NCBI GenBank assembly: GCA_949130495.1
Contig: OX422207.1
Span: 785,902,384-785,966,383, forward strand
Direction: 5' to 3'
From: Sambucus nigra
Taxonomy: Eukaryota; Streptophyta; Magnoliopsida; Dipsacales; Adoxaceae
DNA: 64,000 nt
Every line of letters starts with the position of its first letter. Position 1 is the stretch's first letter. Positions 1-9,392 of this stretch are shown piece by piece. The notes below the pieces were generated by a model. That model had not been told where the DNA came from. It saw only the letters and a list, made by a program, of their open reading frames with translations, and searched no databases. Position numbers and translations under genes: made by a program.

Positions 1-60
1 TAAAAAGGTAATTCAAATACCTTTAAGAGTCGTTCGGTTCGTTCCCAGATCCAGGAGTTG

Positions 61-760
61 GCTTTGGGTCAGACGGGGCTCGAAAGCACTCGTCGATCCT
101 TTGGACGGGAGATCGTTGGACGAAAAGGGATCGTTCGCCCGAACCATAAGTTAGAATCACGCATGGGGTAGACCGTTGGAAAGGTTATGTGAGGTACTTT
201 GACATTCCAAAGAGCTTCGCTTTGTTCAAAAAGTTGACTTTGGTCACACGGTAAGGCTAATTTGATCATGGGGCATACCGTTGTTATGTTTATTCCATGC
301 CCTTTTATGATTCATTCAGCCTCGTTTGATATGAAGATTTGACCTTGGTTAAATGGAGCCGGGGAGTGCTTAGTAAACTCCGGATTAATTTTCAAGGGAA
401 AATGGATCATTCGTCTGAAAAGTTATGCCATTTTATGCACAAGATGGACCGTTGAAAAGGGGTTTCACTGCACTTTGAATATTCAAAGAGCTTTCGCTCT
501 GACGTTGAAGTTGATGGGGGTCAAATCTAGTCCCGGGAGCGCTTAGTGACCTCTAGATCAATTTTGTTGGTAAAATGGTTCGTTTGTCTGAAAATCTATA
601 CCGATTTGTGCATAGGACGGATCTTTAGAAAGGGGATTCTGAGCCCTTTGAAGATTAATTGAGCTTTTTCTCTGATGATAGAGTTGATCGGAGTCAAACG
701 GTGCCCAGGAGCACCTGATGGCCTCTAGATCAGTACTCGGAGTATAACCTAGGGTTTGTA
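61..760. repeat. Degenerate tandem repeat, about 175-bp period
   Basis: At least three diverged units can be aligned by eye. A motif like AAAATGG-TC-TTCGTCTGAAAA recurs near 405 and 580. A motif like GAGCTTTCGCTCTGA recurs near 211, 486 and 660. A motif like GGGAGCGCTTAGTGACCTC recurs near 365, 537 and 710. Spacing is about 174-180 bp where adjacent units are clear; the first unit is separated by extra sequence. The array lies beyond the reverse transcriptase relic of the minus-strand Tat-type element. It could be the tandem repeat often found in the 3' noncoding part of Tat/Ogre elements, or an unrelated minisatellite. No coding potential was seen. Confidence 0.6.
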
Positions 761-799
761 GTGAAATGGGGAGGTGCTAGGGACCTAAAGAGAGATTTA

Positions 800-1420
800 T
801 GGGTGGCTAAAATTTTGTGCCTCTAAATCCCAAACAGATGAAATTAATGATAGTAAGAGTCCAAACATCTCATTCTCTCTTGGTTAGTTGTGGCATCGAC
901 CAGCTAGTCGATCTTAGGTAGGAGGAAGTTGTCTTTGGGACATGTTTTATTTAGGTCTGTGAAGTAAATGCAAACTATCAACTTTCCATTACTTCTCCTG
1001 AGCATGAACGAGTTGAAGAGGCACTTAGGGAATTAAACTTATTTGATACGACTTTCCTCCAAAATATTCTCAATCTCCTTTTCTACTGCCGTTGCCTTTT
1101 TCTAGGGTTATTCATCGAGCCTTCTGTGTGATCGATGAGAACATTAGTTCCACATAAAGGTTGTGTCACATTACTTCAGTGCCGATTCTAGGAATATCAT
1201 ATGTATTCTAGGAAAACACTTCCTCGTTATCTTTGAAGAAAGACACCAGTTTCTATTTTCAAGGATCAGCGAGTGAGCTACCGATCAGAAATTTCTTTTC
1301 TGGGTAAGAGTCATCGAACATAATTTTTTTAATGTCTACATCATTCTATCAGGAGGGGTTACCATGTATCCTCTACACCAGTTTACCATACTTTAGCCGC
1401 TATTTGGAGGGGGTATCTTC
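800..1420 (-). pseudogene. Tat-type reverse transcriptase relic
   Basis: Read on the minus strand over three frames, this stretch gives recognisable pieces of a Ty3/gypsy RT in the right order: a linker-like YPEKKFLIG, then VFS.NTYDIPRIG, VEKEIENILEESRIK, FMLRRSNGKLIVCI, FTDLNKTCPKDNFLLPKID and LVDATTNQE. These correspond to the N-terminal fingers and palm of gypsy RT (intact Tat members have WLANVVMVKKSNGKWRVC and DFTDLNKACPKD). Stops and frameshifts interrupt it repeatedly, and the catalytic aspartate box further downstream is missing. It is a pseudogene without doubt. The lineage call rests on residue wording remembered from the family, not on a search. Confidence 0.72.
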
Positions 1421-1900
1421 CACTTTATTTTACACCTTATCTTAGGTCTGATGGTTATAATAAAGAAAAATTGAACGATATCTTAACTCCCACGTATCTC
1501 AATAACTCTCAATTAGTAATGCATTTAAGTTTTGATGATAAGTAAATGGAATTTACTTCGTTTCATGGAGAATTCTTCGTCCAATAATCACGTTGTTATA
1601 AGATTCAATGTCTATGACTATAAATTCGATTATTTTTTATATACCCTGAGTTCATAATGGGGGAACGACCTTGCTAGTGGCATCGTTATTCTTCTTACGA
1701 ATCCAACAAAAGGGATGATTATTTTTTTTAAATCTTTATTTTTATGTAAAGTTGGTTGAACAACTTAATATACATCTCCTATGAAGAAGCTTAATGGTTC
1801 CCTAGTAGCTTATCCACATCCCAATTGGAAATCCTAAGTGTGATTACTAGTGCATCATGATGTCGAGTTTGGCTCTGACCAAGTATTCTTTAGTGAAAAT
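1421..1900 (-). pseudogene. Tat-type aspartic protease relic
   Basis: Minus-strand pieces upstream of the RT relic match the retroviral-like protease region of Tat elements: IIIPFVGFVRR, then MPLARSFPHYELRV, then VIDIESYNNVIIGRRIL and a piece like FTYHQNLNALL. In intact relatives the corresponding text is PLVGFTGD, then a LVVDCPSAYNAIIGRPTL-like block and STYHLKMKFPT. The catalytic D-S/T-G triplet cannot be placed with confidence because of the decay. Several stop codons and frameshifts are visible. The position between gag-like and RT-like zones supports the call. Confidence 0.62.
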
Positions 1901-2026
1901 AATGTGCTTTGCACAGTAAGTCTCCATTGGTTAGTGATGTTTGTCGATAGTGTGTTTGGCTAGGTCAATTTAGATTGTTTCCACCACCGTAGTTATTTTC
2001 TTCAACTCTATTCTAAAGGTGTTCCC

Positions 2027-2830
2027 TTAAATCTTATTAGTTTTTGTGGCCCCATGAATAAGTACGAACTCATGTCCCATCTCTTCACCATCTAAGACGT
2101 TGTCTGTATTTTTAGAGTTATTAACGGGACCTTTGTCATTCTTCTTCTTTACGTAGTCGTATATATGTCCTATTAGGATAACTATTCTAGATGAGAATTG
2201 ACTGTCCTTGGATTTTGTCTTTGGCCATGCTCCTTGCGATATGGGTATCTCAGGGTCGTGTCTCTCTTTGAGAGGTCTCCCCCCATCTTCCTTCGCCACT
2301 TGAAATAATGTTGATCCTTAATCATGTTCAAGATCTTATACATTGGCTCTCTAAAACCTATGTTGATGGCATGATGAGCCTTACTGGGTTCTAATTTCTC
2401 ATCACCCTTAGTTTCATCATTTTGTAACCCCCCATTGGGAGCGTTCTCCTTGCCCCCATATTTCCTCTCCTTTTGGAGGACCACTATCTTGATGCGTGCT
2501 TACTACCATATCTTCCATTTTGTAATACTTCTCAATCTAAGAGTCGTCTATAGTCGTCGCTTACTTCTTCGTAACATACTGGTATAATATGTAACTATTC
2601 TGTAAACATGTCTTAAATAAGGCTAACGTTACATATTCGAAATAGTATTCAACCTCATTGTAGATTTCCTATTATCGTTGAGAATACTCATGCAAATTTT
2701 CCTCGACCTTCTTCTAAAATATAAGGAGAGATTCCATCCTCTTTTGATGGGTGTTGCTAGTGGCAAACCTTGTTGTGAAGGCATTTGTGATCTTTTTAGT
2801 GCTGGAGATGGATCAGTGAGGTATTTTTTC
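2027..2830 (-). pseudogene. Tat-type gag relic
   Basis: Two overlapping open stretches on the minus strand (2182-2484 and 2027-2299) belong to one frameshifted coding region. The first ends with INMIKDQHYFKW followed by RRKMGGDLSKRD, resembling the KYFKWPGKMKGDP-like stretch of Tat gags just before the zinc-finger region. The second has VILIGHIYDYVKKK, resembling the EALIRRGYLRDYV stretch that follows. The cysteines of the knuckle itself are lost. A further open stretch at 2629-2832 may be the more N-terminal gag. No functional protein can be made. Confidence 0.55.
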
Positions 2831-2832
2831 AA

Positions 2833-3600
2833 ACCTCTTTTATGCTACGTCCCCCAAACTAAAATGAAAGATCCGACGCATGAGTGCCTCATTATTGTTC
2901 TAGAGCGTAATCCCCCGGCTGTACTGACGAACATAATTAGTGGGATCTATTATCCCATCATAAATATTGAATTTGGGGCCATTGAACTTCTTGTGAGGCC
3001 TAAATTCATAGATTGATCGAGTGAATTGATACTTTATTTAGTGAATGGTGAGTCTTGTGTCCAGTTCTATAGAGTACATATCTCTTTGGTGAGAAGGATA
3101 GTTGTCCATCTCCTCTGTATAACGTTTCTAAGATCATTCTTATCACGATGATTGTTGTGGCAATCTCTCCTTCCTAGTGATATTTATTAGTAAGAAAAAT
3201 CTTGTTGAGCCTATGATATCCTTCCTCGATTACGAGTCTTACTCATTTGAGGGCTAGGGGTGTGAACGATTTCATGGATTTTGTGTTTGTGTCTGTGGGG
3301 ATCGTGTTCCATCCTCTCCATACGACGTTCAAGGTGGGCATTATCCTTTCTATTAATGACATATGTTTGCCTCATATTCATGAAGGCACTGCTCTTATCT
3401 AGTTGGATCGTGATGGCTCATTAATGTCCATCGTTTGGTCCTCATATGGATAACAGCGGTAGTTGGGGGTATTGTGGATCCCGTTGGGTTGGATCACATA
3501 TCTGTTCCTAGGAGTCACATGTCTATTCTAGTTGTGTTTATGACGGTTGTGAGATGTCGAATGATCATTTTGTGAATAAGACGTGATATTTTGACTTGTA
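2833..3600. other. No gene seen; probable leader and 5' gag of Tat relic
   Basis: This stretch lies between the gag relic and the primer-site-like sequence of the decayed minus-strand gypsy element, so it should be its leader and 5' gag. A 112-codon plus-strand frame overlaps its right part but matches nothing I recognise and is antisense to the element. I see no RNA gene, repeat or mobile-element ends. Confidence 0.4.
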
Positions 3601-3604
3601 AGGT

Positions 3605-3632
3605 TAAAAAAGGAAAATCGCTTCCCACAGAC
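3605..3632 (-). promoter_or_regulatory. Primer-binding-site-like sequence of Tat relic
   Basis: The minus strand reads AGAGCCGTCTGTGGGAAG here. Tat-type elements commonly carry TGGCGCCGTCTGTGGGAA directly after the 5' LTR, so this looks like a slightly mutated primer-binding site. It fixes the orientation of the relic (minus) and predicts an LTR starting just to the right. Confidence 0.6.
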
Positions 3633-4030
3633 GGCTCTAATTACAGGTGGTAAAATCATACAAGTTATGATTCAACACAAAATTAATCGAGCATAAAATA
3701 ATTCATTCACAATCGAATAAAAACAATATGTACGGTTCGACAATTTACCTATGTCCGTACGGAGGTTTTCTCTTTTTTATTAGTCAGGTTCAAATAATTG
3801 TGTTTATATCCCCTTTCCCCTAACGTCTAGGGTTACATTTATAAAAAAATGTGATAGTTATCCCCAGCTTGATTGGTTATACCTCGTTCCTTGATTCTCG
3901 CATGTCGGTTAACTCCAACAATCATTGTCTTATTAGATGAGATCTTGACCAGATCAATTGGCACGTGTCCTCTTTGCACCTGTGGTCAGATTATTCTTCT
4001 CATAGTCCCCTTTTAAGGCATGGTTTCATC
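3633..4030 (-). repeat. Probable LTR of the Tat-type relic
   Basis: This sequence lies directly outside the primer-site-like motif, where the 5' LTR of a minus-strand element must be. It contains no reading frame. The right limit is a guess, made because sequence character changes before the TG microsatellite at 4153. No second LTR copy is in the window to confirm it. Confidence 0.4.
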
Positions 4031-4150
4031 AAAAAGAATCTAAAGATAGTGAAGTTCTAAAGTACCTTCTCAAATGTAGGAGTAAGTGGTGATGAACCAT
4101 GTAAAAACAGTAGTTTGAAAAAAGTCTCCAATATCCTTTCTCGTTTTTAT

Positions 4151-4152
<2 letters not shown>

Positions 4153-4187
<35 letters not shown>
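4153..4187. repeat. (TG)n microsatellite
   Basis: About 17 TG units in a row, near the left end of the copia LTR-like segment. Confidence 0.95.
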
Positions 4188-4189
<2 letters not shown>

Positions 4190-4497
4190 TTGTGTGTGGA
4201 AAATGATAACATGTGTCCTTATGGCAGATGTAATAATCTTTAAAATAGTAAATATGAGATCTCTACATAAGTATTAGTTCCCTATTAATAGTATGTCGAA
4301 ATTTCATCCTTACTATTTTTGAGTTCTTAGTGTGTGATCTTACGATACATGTTATCAGGAATATATATATTCTCGTTGTTATATAAATTTTCTCACACAT
4401 GCACACATATGATCTTATACCCCCACACACTTTATCACACACATTGTTGATATTTAAATTTGATATAATTTCTTAAATATTGGATTACCTTGTTTTG

Positions 4498-4512
4498 TAC
4501 TATAAATATGGG
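4498..4512 (+). promoter_or_regulatory. TATA-like box in copia LTR
   Basis: CTATAAATATGGG stands about 90 bp before the presumed LTR end, at a normal position for the U3/R promoter of a copia LTR. Only the motif and its position support it. Confidence 0.4.
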
Positions 4513-5082
4513 TCATACCCCTTTAGTATTAACAGATCAATGAAATGAAAGACCCACCCATTCTTAATTCTCTTCGTGTCCTCTTCATTTTACAACACGT
4601 TATCGGCATGAGATTCTATAACCCAACTTTTGGTTGATAAGAAATCATATGCACTCTCTCATTTTCATTCAAGAGGTATGGGCAATAATTTTTTATCCGA
4701 AGTCTAATTGTGTTAAATGTAGTTCTGGGACAAATCTTTAGTTCGATTCTTTAGAACTTGCTGACCATATAATCATGTGAGTTCATCCGTCAACCAAATA
4801 GAGAAGTTGAACACTACAAATATTTCAAGATTAAATTATTCTTTATGAAATCTCTACATATCCATGTCCCATCATGCATAGTCCAATTTGTAATTGGGAT
4901 GGTAATCATTCAAAATAAAAAATTCTAATACACACCGAATCCTCACCCTGAATCAAGTCGCTTTGTAGCAGAAGGTTAATGCAAGATAAATGATGGCTTT
5001 CACCAATTGGAAACTTCATGATAGGAGGTATGTATTCGATCTGTGTGTTATGTTAGAAACCATATATGATAAAAACAATAAT

Positions 5083-5087
5083 GGATA
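5083..5087 (+). repeat. Left target-site duplication of element A (GGATA)
   Basis: GGATA lies directly before the TGTAATACC start of the LTR and is repeated directly after the other LTR at 15871-15875. Confidence 0.95.
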
Positions 5088-8050
5088 TGTAATACCCCGT
5101 ACTTTTGGCTATAATTATTTTTGGGATTAATTAATTAATTGCGTATTAATTGGAAATTAATCCGGGTTATAAATACTAATATGATGCGAATTGGTATTTG
5201 ATTATGTGCATATATGATTATATATGTATCTGGTACTATAAAATTTGTCGTGAGATTTATATACGGCATTTTAGAAATTTTGTTGAGACGCGTGGGACCG
5301 CCGCGTCACGGTATATTATTTTGATTAATAAAAGTGAATTTAAAATCTATAATCCGTATGGTCATTTTGAGTGCGTCAACGCGTCCGGAAGGGTCGAGAT
5401 AGTCAGAAAACACTAGCCGGGGGTATAGTTTGGGTCCTGGGGTATTTTTAGGCCATACCGGTAACTTAAAGGGTATTTTAGTAATTTGGTATTTTTGGGT
5501 AATTAAAAGTGACGAAAATTGAGAGTTGTAATCTGATAAGGATTGACCCAACCAACCCTTTATTAACCCCATAAGCTACGTAGGTTATCATTTAGTCTTC
5601 CAACTCTCCCAAAGAAAACCCTAGCCACCATAGCCATCTTTTGGAGAAGAAAGCTTGGAGAAGGAGAGAGAGAGAGGAATTCTGCAGAGATTCTTCACCA
5701 AATCAACACCAAATCCGAAATCAAACCAAGGCAAGTGATTTATTCCATTTAAATTTCAGAGAATGATTCTTCCATGTTAGATTATTCAAAAACTTTGTAT
5801 GTTCTTGGAAGATAATGAAAAACCCATAAGATTGGAGTTATTAGTTTGAATTTTGGGATATAGGTTGCATGTAGAATGTTACTGGATGATCATATTATGT
5901 GAATTACTGCCTTTTGTAATACCAAAAATGGATCTAAGATGAGGTTCATGACTGTTCTTGAGAAAAATCAGAAAAACTAGGTTTTTTATGAAGATTGATC
6001 CATATGTAGCCTATAGTTGTTGAAATATTGATTTATGGACGTTAGTAATATTGTAGGATGGTTATATAACATTACTATAACGTTATGTTTGAGAATCATA
6101 CGCTAGAAATAAGTTTTGGGACATTTTCAAATCTGCAGAACGAAGCAGTCCGTAGCCATACCTGTTCGATCGATCGATCGACATTCATCAGTCGATCGAT
6201 CGACTAGATCGATCGATCGATATTCATAGGTCGATCGATCGACCTTCCCAGAATGAGTAAAATTTTCCTTAATTTGATTTTAATGGTGGAAACCCTCGGA
6301 GAATACGTTTGGAGAACTTATGAATACCCTCACCCTTAAGGAAGACCAGTAGGTGTGATTATTATAGTGGACTTTAATTAGAATGCAATTCGAGGAATTA
6401 TTCTAAATAAATGAAATTCGTTATGTGAGATAATAATTGGGTTAATAGTACCAATTGGAATAAGTTGATGAAATAAGGTTTGGGGCAGAAACAAAGACCT
6501 TAGGTATAAAGATGTCATATGTGAGAATTATGGGAGACTTAATAGTCTATTTGAGATAGGTTTTAAGTTTAAGGAATTACGACGTGAGACGTGTCGACTA
6601 TTTAAATTATATATTATCGGATAACTCGAAATATATAAGTTTGGAATAATGGTATAATGATGTAGAAAATACCTTATTAATATGGTAATATCTAAGATGT
6701 GTGAATGCTTAGTATATAGTTTATGTGTATAACATACCTACCATACTTGCTATCACGGGGGAGGTTTGCGTTCGCTTAGGACCCTCTAATCCTTGTGTGC
6801 CTACGGGGGGGGATTTAGACTGGTACCTTGATGAACATAGGTCATAGAAAGACTTATTGTGATATTAATAAGTCCGCTGACCATGGGAGCGTAGGTATGT
6901 GCGTGACCCATGTGATGGTGACTATGTTCGCCTCCATTATTTGTGATGTTGTTATCAGTAAACTATTCCTGAGAGATTCGGAATATGTAATCCTTATGTA
7001 CGTGATGTACCGGGATGGATAGCAGAGTATGTGTGCACTACAGCTTAGATTGCGGGGTGCTTGTATCGTATATTTATGATGTGAATAATATACTTTAAAT
7101 TAACGAAAATCCTCATGTTAATGCTGTAAAAATATTACGGTATTGTTTCGAGATATATAATGAGTTAGCTGATAGTTATATCTATGGCATATTTAGTAAC
7201 TGAGCTTACGTTAAACCTCTATTTAATTACGAGCGTTGTTATGATAAATGGAACCGAGTAATATGGGTAGAACCTTTGGCAGTTTAGCTAGTTATGTTGT
7301 CAGTTATCTAGTAATATGGGTCGTTATAGATGGGTACTTACGTTAGGAATGCACAGTTAGTCGAGAGGTGAGAATTTAATGTGAGTGCACGTCCTAACAT
7401 GTACTTTGCATTTAATGTTTTAAATGGTTTTAAAGCACTTGCAGGTTTTTTTAAAAATGATTTTTCCACTTTCGGGCTCTGACCCATTTGCTTTCAAATA
7501 TATTTTCTTGTAAAACCATTTTAGGTGCCCAGCCATAAGGACACCAAGCATAGGATTCTCATTCAGGTGACGAGCTGTAGCTGTTTGTGGAAGCTACAGG
7601 GATTTGCATGTAGACGCGTCTCTCATTTGGATTCCAGTCTCAGCATCTATCAGTTGTAGGGCATGTTGCCCAATTCTACTAGACATTTTTACATTTCAGT
7701 TTTCAGACTCTAGCATGTATTGCTCAGTATTCAGTTTTAGTTATTTATTTCAGTTTACTTATCAGTTGTGGGATTTGTATTGAGGAGTTTTTCCTCCAGA
7801 GTTTATTTATATATTTTGATGGTTATTCATTTTACTTCAGTATGGTGAATGGTGTTATTTAGTTATTCATTACTCTTGTTGCATGTTAATCAGATTTAAT
7901 TAAAATTTGGCAACTTGCTTTTTAAATACTAGGTGGTTAGTAATAATAAAATGTTTTCGACAGTGATGCTATTAACTGAGCCAACTTGGCATTTTGAATT
8001 AATTTTATAAAGGAGTAGCTACCCGGTATTTAATTAGTCGGGGTGTCACA
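5088..8050 (+). repeat. 5' LTR of element A
   Basis: The 2963-bp LTR starts TGTAATACCCCG and ends GGGTGTCACA. It is colinear with 12908-15870 (constant offset 7820) without indels. Inside are a TCGA-rich dyad cluster (6164-6243), a block shared with other gypsy LTRs of the window (5361-5452), and a second shared block around 7475-7540 (GGGCTCTGACCC and TTTTAGGTGCCCAGCC). Short open frames inside it are repeated in both LTRs and have no recognisable product. Confidence 0.97.
6164..6243. repeat. Cluster of GATC/TCGA dyads in 5' LTR of A
   Basis: Four copies of a palindromic core such as GTCGATCGATCGAC are packed into 80 bp, separated by ATTCAT-like spacers. The same cluster stands in the 3' LTR at 13984-14063, and a related one in the LTR of element C at about 59996-60055. 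Confidence 0.9.
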
Positions 8051-8052
8051 GG

Positions 8053-8064
8053 TGGTATCAGAGC
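8053..8064 (+). promoter_or_regulatory. Primer-binding site of element A
   Basis: TGGTATCAGAGC, two bases after the LTR, is the standard 12-nt complement to the 3' end of plant initiator-methionine tRNA. Confidence 0.97.
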
Positions 8065-8234
8065 ATCTGGTTCTAGTGTCCTTTAGGATCTGTACGGCTA
8101 TTATGTTTCCGCTACGTTTTCTTTGATATAGAGCCCTATATTTTAGGACTGTTGTACTCTTTTTGTGTATGCTTCGATCTTCAGCTATTTTAAGTTTATA
8201 AACCGTGAACTTATAAACTTTGTTCTTATTTCAG
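8065..8234 (+). other. Leader of element A
   Basis: Untranslated stretch between primer site and gag start. It has no long frame. A pyrimidine-rich TTCTTATTTCAG lies immediately before the chosen gag ATG. Confidence 0.7.
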
Positions 8235-9254
8235 ATGCCTCCACGACGTGCACGACGAGTTCCCAGGAATGCAATGCCCGAACCCCAGCCCGCTCCAGTT
8301 CAGGGCATGTTGAACGCCACTGAGGTTGCAGCTATAGTAGCTCAAGCGGTAAATGCCGCGATTGCCATTATTCAGCAGGCACCACCACCGGCGCCGGTTG
8401 CCGCGCCAGCACAGGTTAATGCATTCCCGTCTGCTTGGGAACGTGTACGCGACGCTTTTCAGAAAGCGCATCCGCCAGAGTTTGCAGGAAGCTCAGATGT
8501 GGTAGTCTCGAGCCAATGGAGGAAGGACATGCAGAGGCATTTGAGGATGCATGAGTGCACAGACGTTCAGAAGCAGGTGCTAGCTACTTTCAAGCTAGTT
8601 GGATCTGCGCTGCAGTGGTGGGAGTCCATTACCACCGCGGAGGAGAGGGATACCCTCACGATTCAGGAGTTCTGGGTGCGGTTCGACCGCAAATACTTTT
8701 CGTCTGCAGTTCATACAGAGATGAGGAGGAAGCTGATGAGTTTGAAGCAGGAGACCAAGACAGTGGCCGAGTATGAGGCCGAGTTCACTAACCTGTTGAA
8801 TATCGTTCCAGACGAGATTCCAACAGAGAAGAAGAAGATAGAGAAGTTCACTGATGGGTTGAATTGGAGGATCCGTCAGCATCTGCTAGGGAACCTATCG
8901 TTGGCCACGTATTCTGATGTGGTTAACGCTGAACTATTGCACTGCCAGGACCACCGTTTTCATATGGCCGAGGGCAAGCGGTCAGGAGAGTCTAGCCATC
9001 AGAGCAGGACTGGAGGACATGGTGCCAGCGGGGCACAGACCGGTCAGGGGCAGAGACAGACTGAGCAGGGTACCCAGCAGGGGGACAATAAGAGGTTCCG
9101 GTCAGGGAACTACAGGCAGGGACAGGGAGGTTTCCGTCAGGGCCATCAGGGTCCAAACGGCCATCAGGGCCAGCAGGGACAGAATGGGCAGCAGTTCCAT
9201 CAGGGCCAGCAGGGCCAAGGGAGGAATGGTAACGGCCAACAGGGCCGGGGATAG
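8235..9254 (+). CDS. Gag polyprotein of element A (cut by an in-frame TAG)
   Basis: This frame encodes the structural Gag of the element, which packages its RNA. I chose the ATG at 8235 (MPPRRARRVPR, basic start) over an in-frame ATG at 8220. A gypsy Gag core lies in the middle third (ALQWWESI, then IQEFWVRFDRKYF, then MRRKLMSLKQETKTVAEY). The last 90 residues are a Gln/Gly-rich tail. The frame stops at TAG 9252-9254 in a run of CAG codons. Reading on in frame gives a zinc knuckle (9288-9329) and then a second TAG (9354-9356) before protease. I infer that the stop is a CAG-to-TAG mutation and that the ancestor made one Gag-Pol. Confidence 0.9.
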   Translation: MPPRRARRVPRNAMPEPQPAPVQGMLNATEVAAIVAQAVNAAIAIIQQAPPPAPVAAPAQVNAFPSAWERVRDAFQKAHPPEFAGSSDVVVSSQWRKDMQRHLRMHECTDVQKQVLATFKLVGSALQWWESITTAEERDTLTIQEFWVRFDRKYFSSAVHTEMRRKLMSLKQETKTVAEYEAEFTNLLNIVPDEIPTEKKKIEKFTDGLNWRIRQHLLGNLSLATYSDVVNAELLHCQDHRFHMAEGKRSGESSHQSRTGGHGASGAQTGQGQRQTEQGTQQGDNKRFRSGNYRQGQGGFRQGHQGPNGHQGQQGQNGQQFHQGQQGQGRNGNGQQGRG

Positions 9255-9392
9255 CAGGGGCAGAGGGGAGGGAACTTCCCAGGGAAGTGCTTTACTTGTG
9301 GCAAGACTGGCCATAAGAAACAGGATTGTCCTGATAGGGGCAGGGCCCCACAATAGCAGCAGCAGGGTGCTCGCCAGGAGCCACAGAGACCT
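9255..9392 (+). pseudogene. Gag zinc knuckle between two TAG codons, element A
   Basis: In frame with gag and pol, the 14 codons at 9288-9329 read CFTCGKTGHKKQDC, a CX2CX4HX4C nucleic-acid-binding knuckle. It is isolated by TAG at 9252-9254 upstream and TAG at 9354-9356 downstream. Both stops are followed by CAG and sit among Gln codons. Without readthrough this copy makes a Gag without its knuckle. Confidence 0.88.

Larger units (their letters stand above)
800..4030 (-). mobile_element. Decayed Tat-type Ty3/gypsy element
   Basis: Conceptual minus-strand translation with many frameshifts and stops gives, in element order, a gag-like zone (about 2830 to 2030), a protease-like zone (about 1900 to 1420) and a reverse transcriptase zone (about 1400 to 800). 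A primer-site-like sequence lies near 3618, with a probable LTR to its right. The order and the wording of the RT (tokens such as GKLIVCI, FTDLNKTCP and LVDATTNQE) fit the Tat/Ogre/Retand group rather than the chromoviruses elsewhere in the window. RNase H and integrase were not found; the left part is replaced by a tandem repeat. This is probably the oldest element here, judging by decay. Its ends are approximate. Confidence 0.7.
4138..5087 (+). mobile_element. Left part of an old Ty1/copia element
   Basis: The segment up to about 4597 looks like an LTR. It has a TATA-like CTATAAATATGGG near 4500, then a U5-like run ending TTTACAACA, followed by CGTTATCGGCATGAG. I recall a very similar CGTTATCAGCACGA at the LTR/leader border of plant copia elements. 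From there to 5087 is leader-like sequence without a clear gag. The element is cut at 5087 by the Tekay-type insertion and resumes at 15871. Its LTR start is uncertain because a TG microsatellite sits there. Confidence 0.5.

Noticed and set aside
2678..3016. 112-codon plus-strand frame as a host gene
   Set aside because: It overlaps the minus-strand gag/leader zone of a gypsy relic and has no recognisable domain.
5198..5416. 72-codon frame, repeated at 13018-13236, as a conserved gene
   Set aside because: Both copies lie in the LTRs of element A and are identical because the LTRs are; no homology or start context.
6828..7022. 64-codon frame repeated at 14648-14842
   Set aside because: Again a chance frame inside both LTRs of element A.
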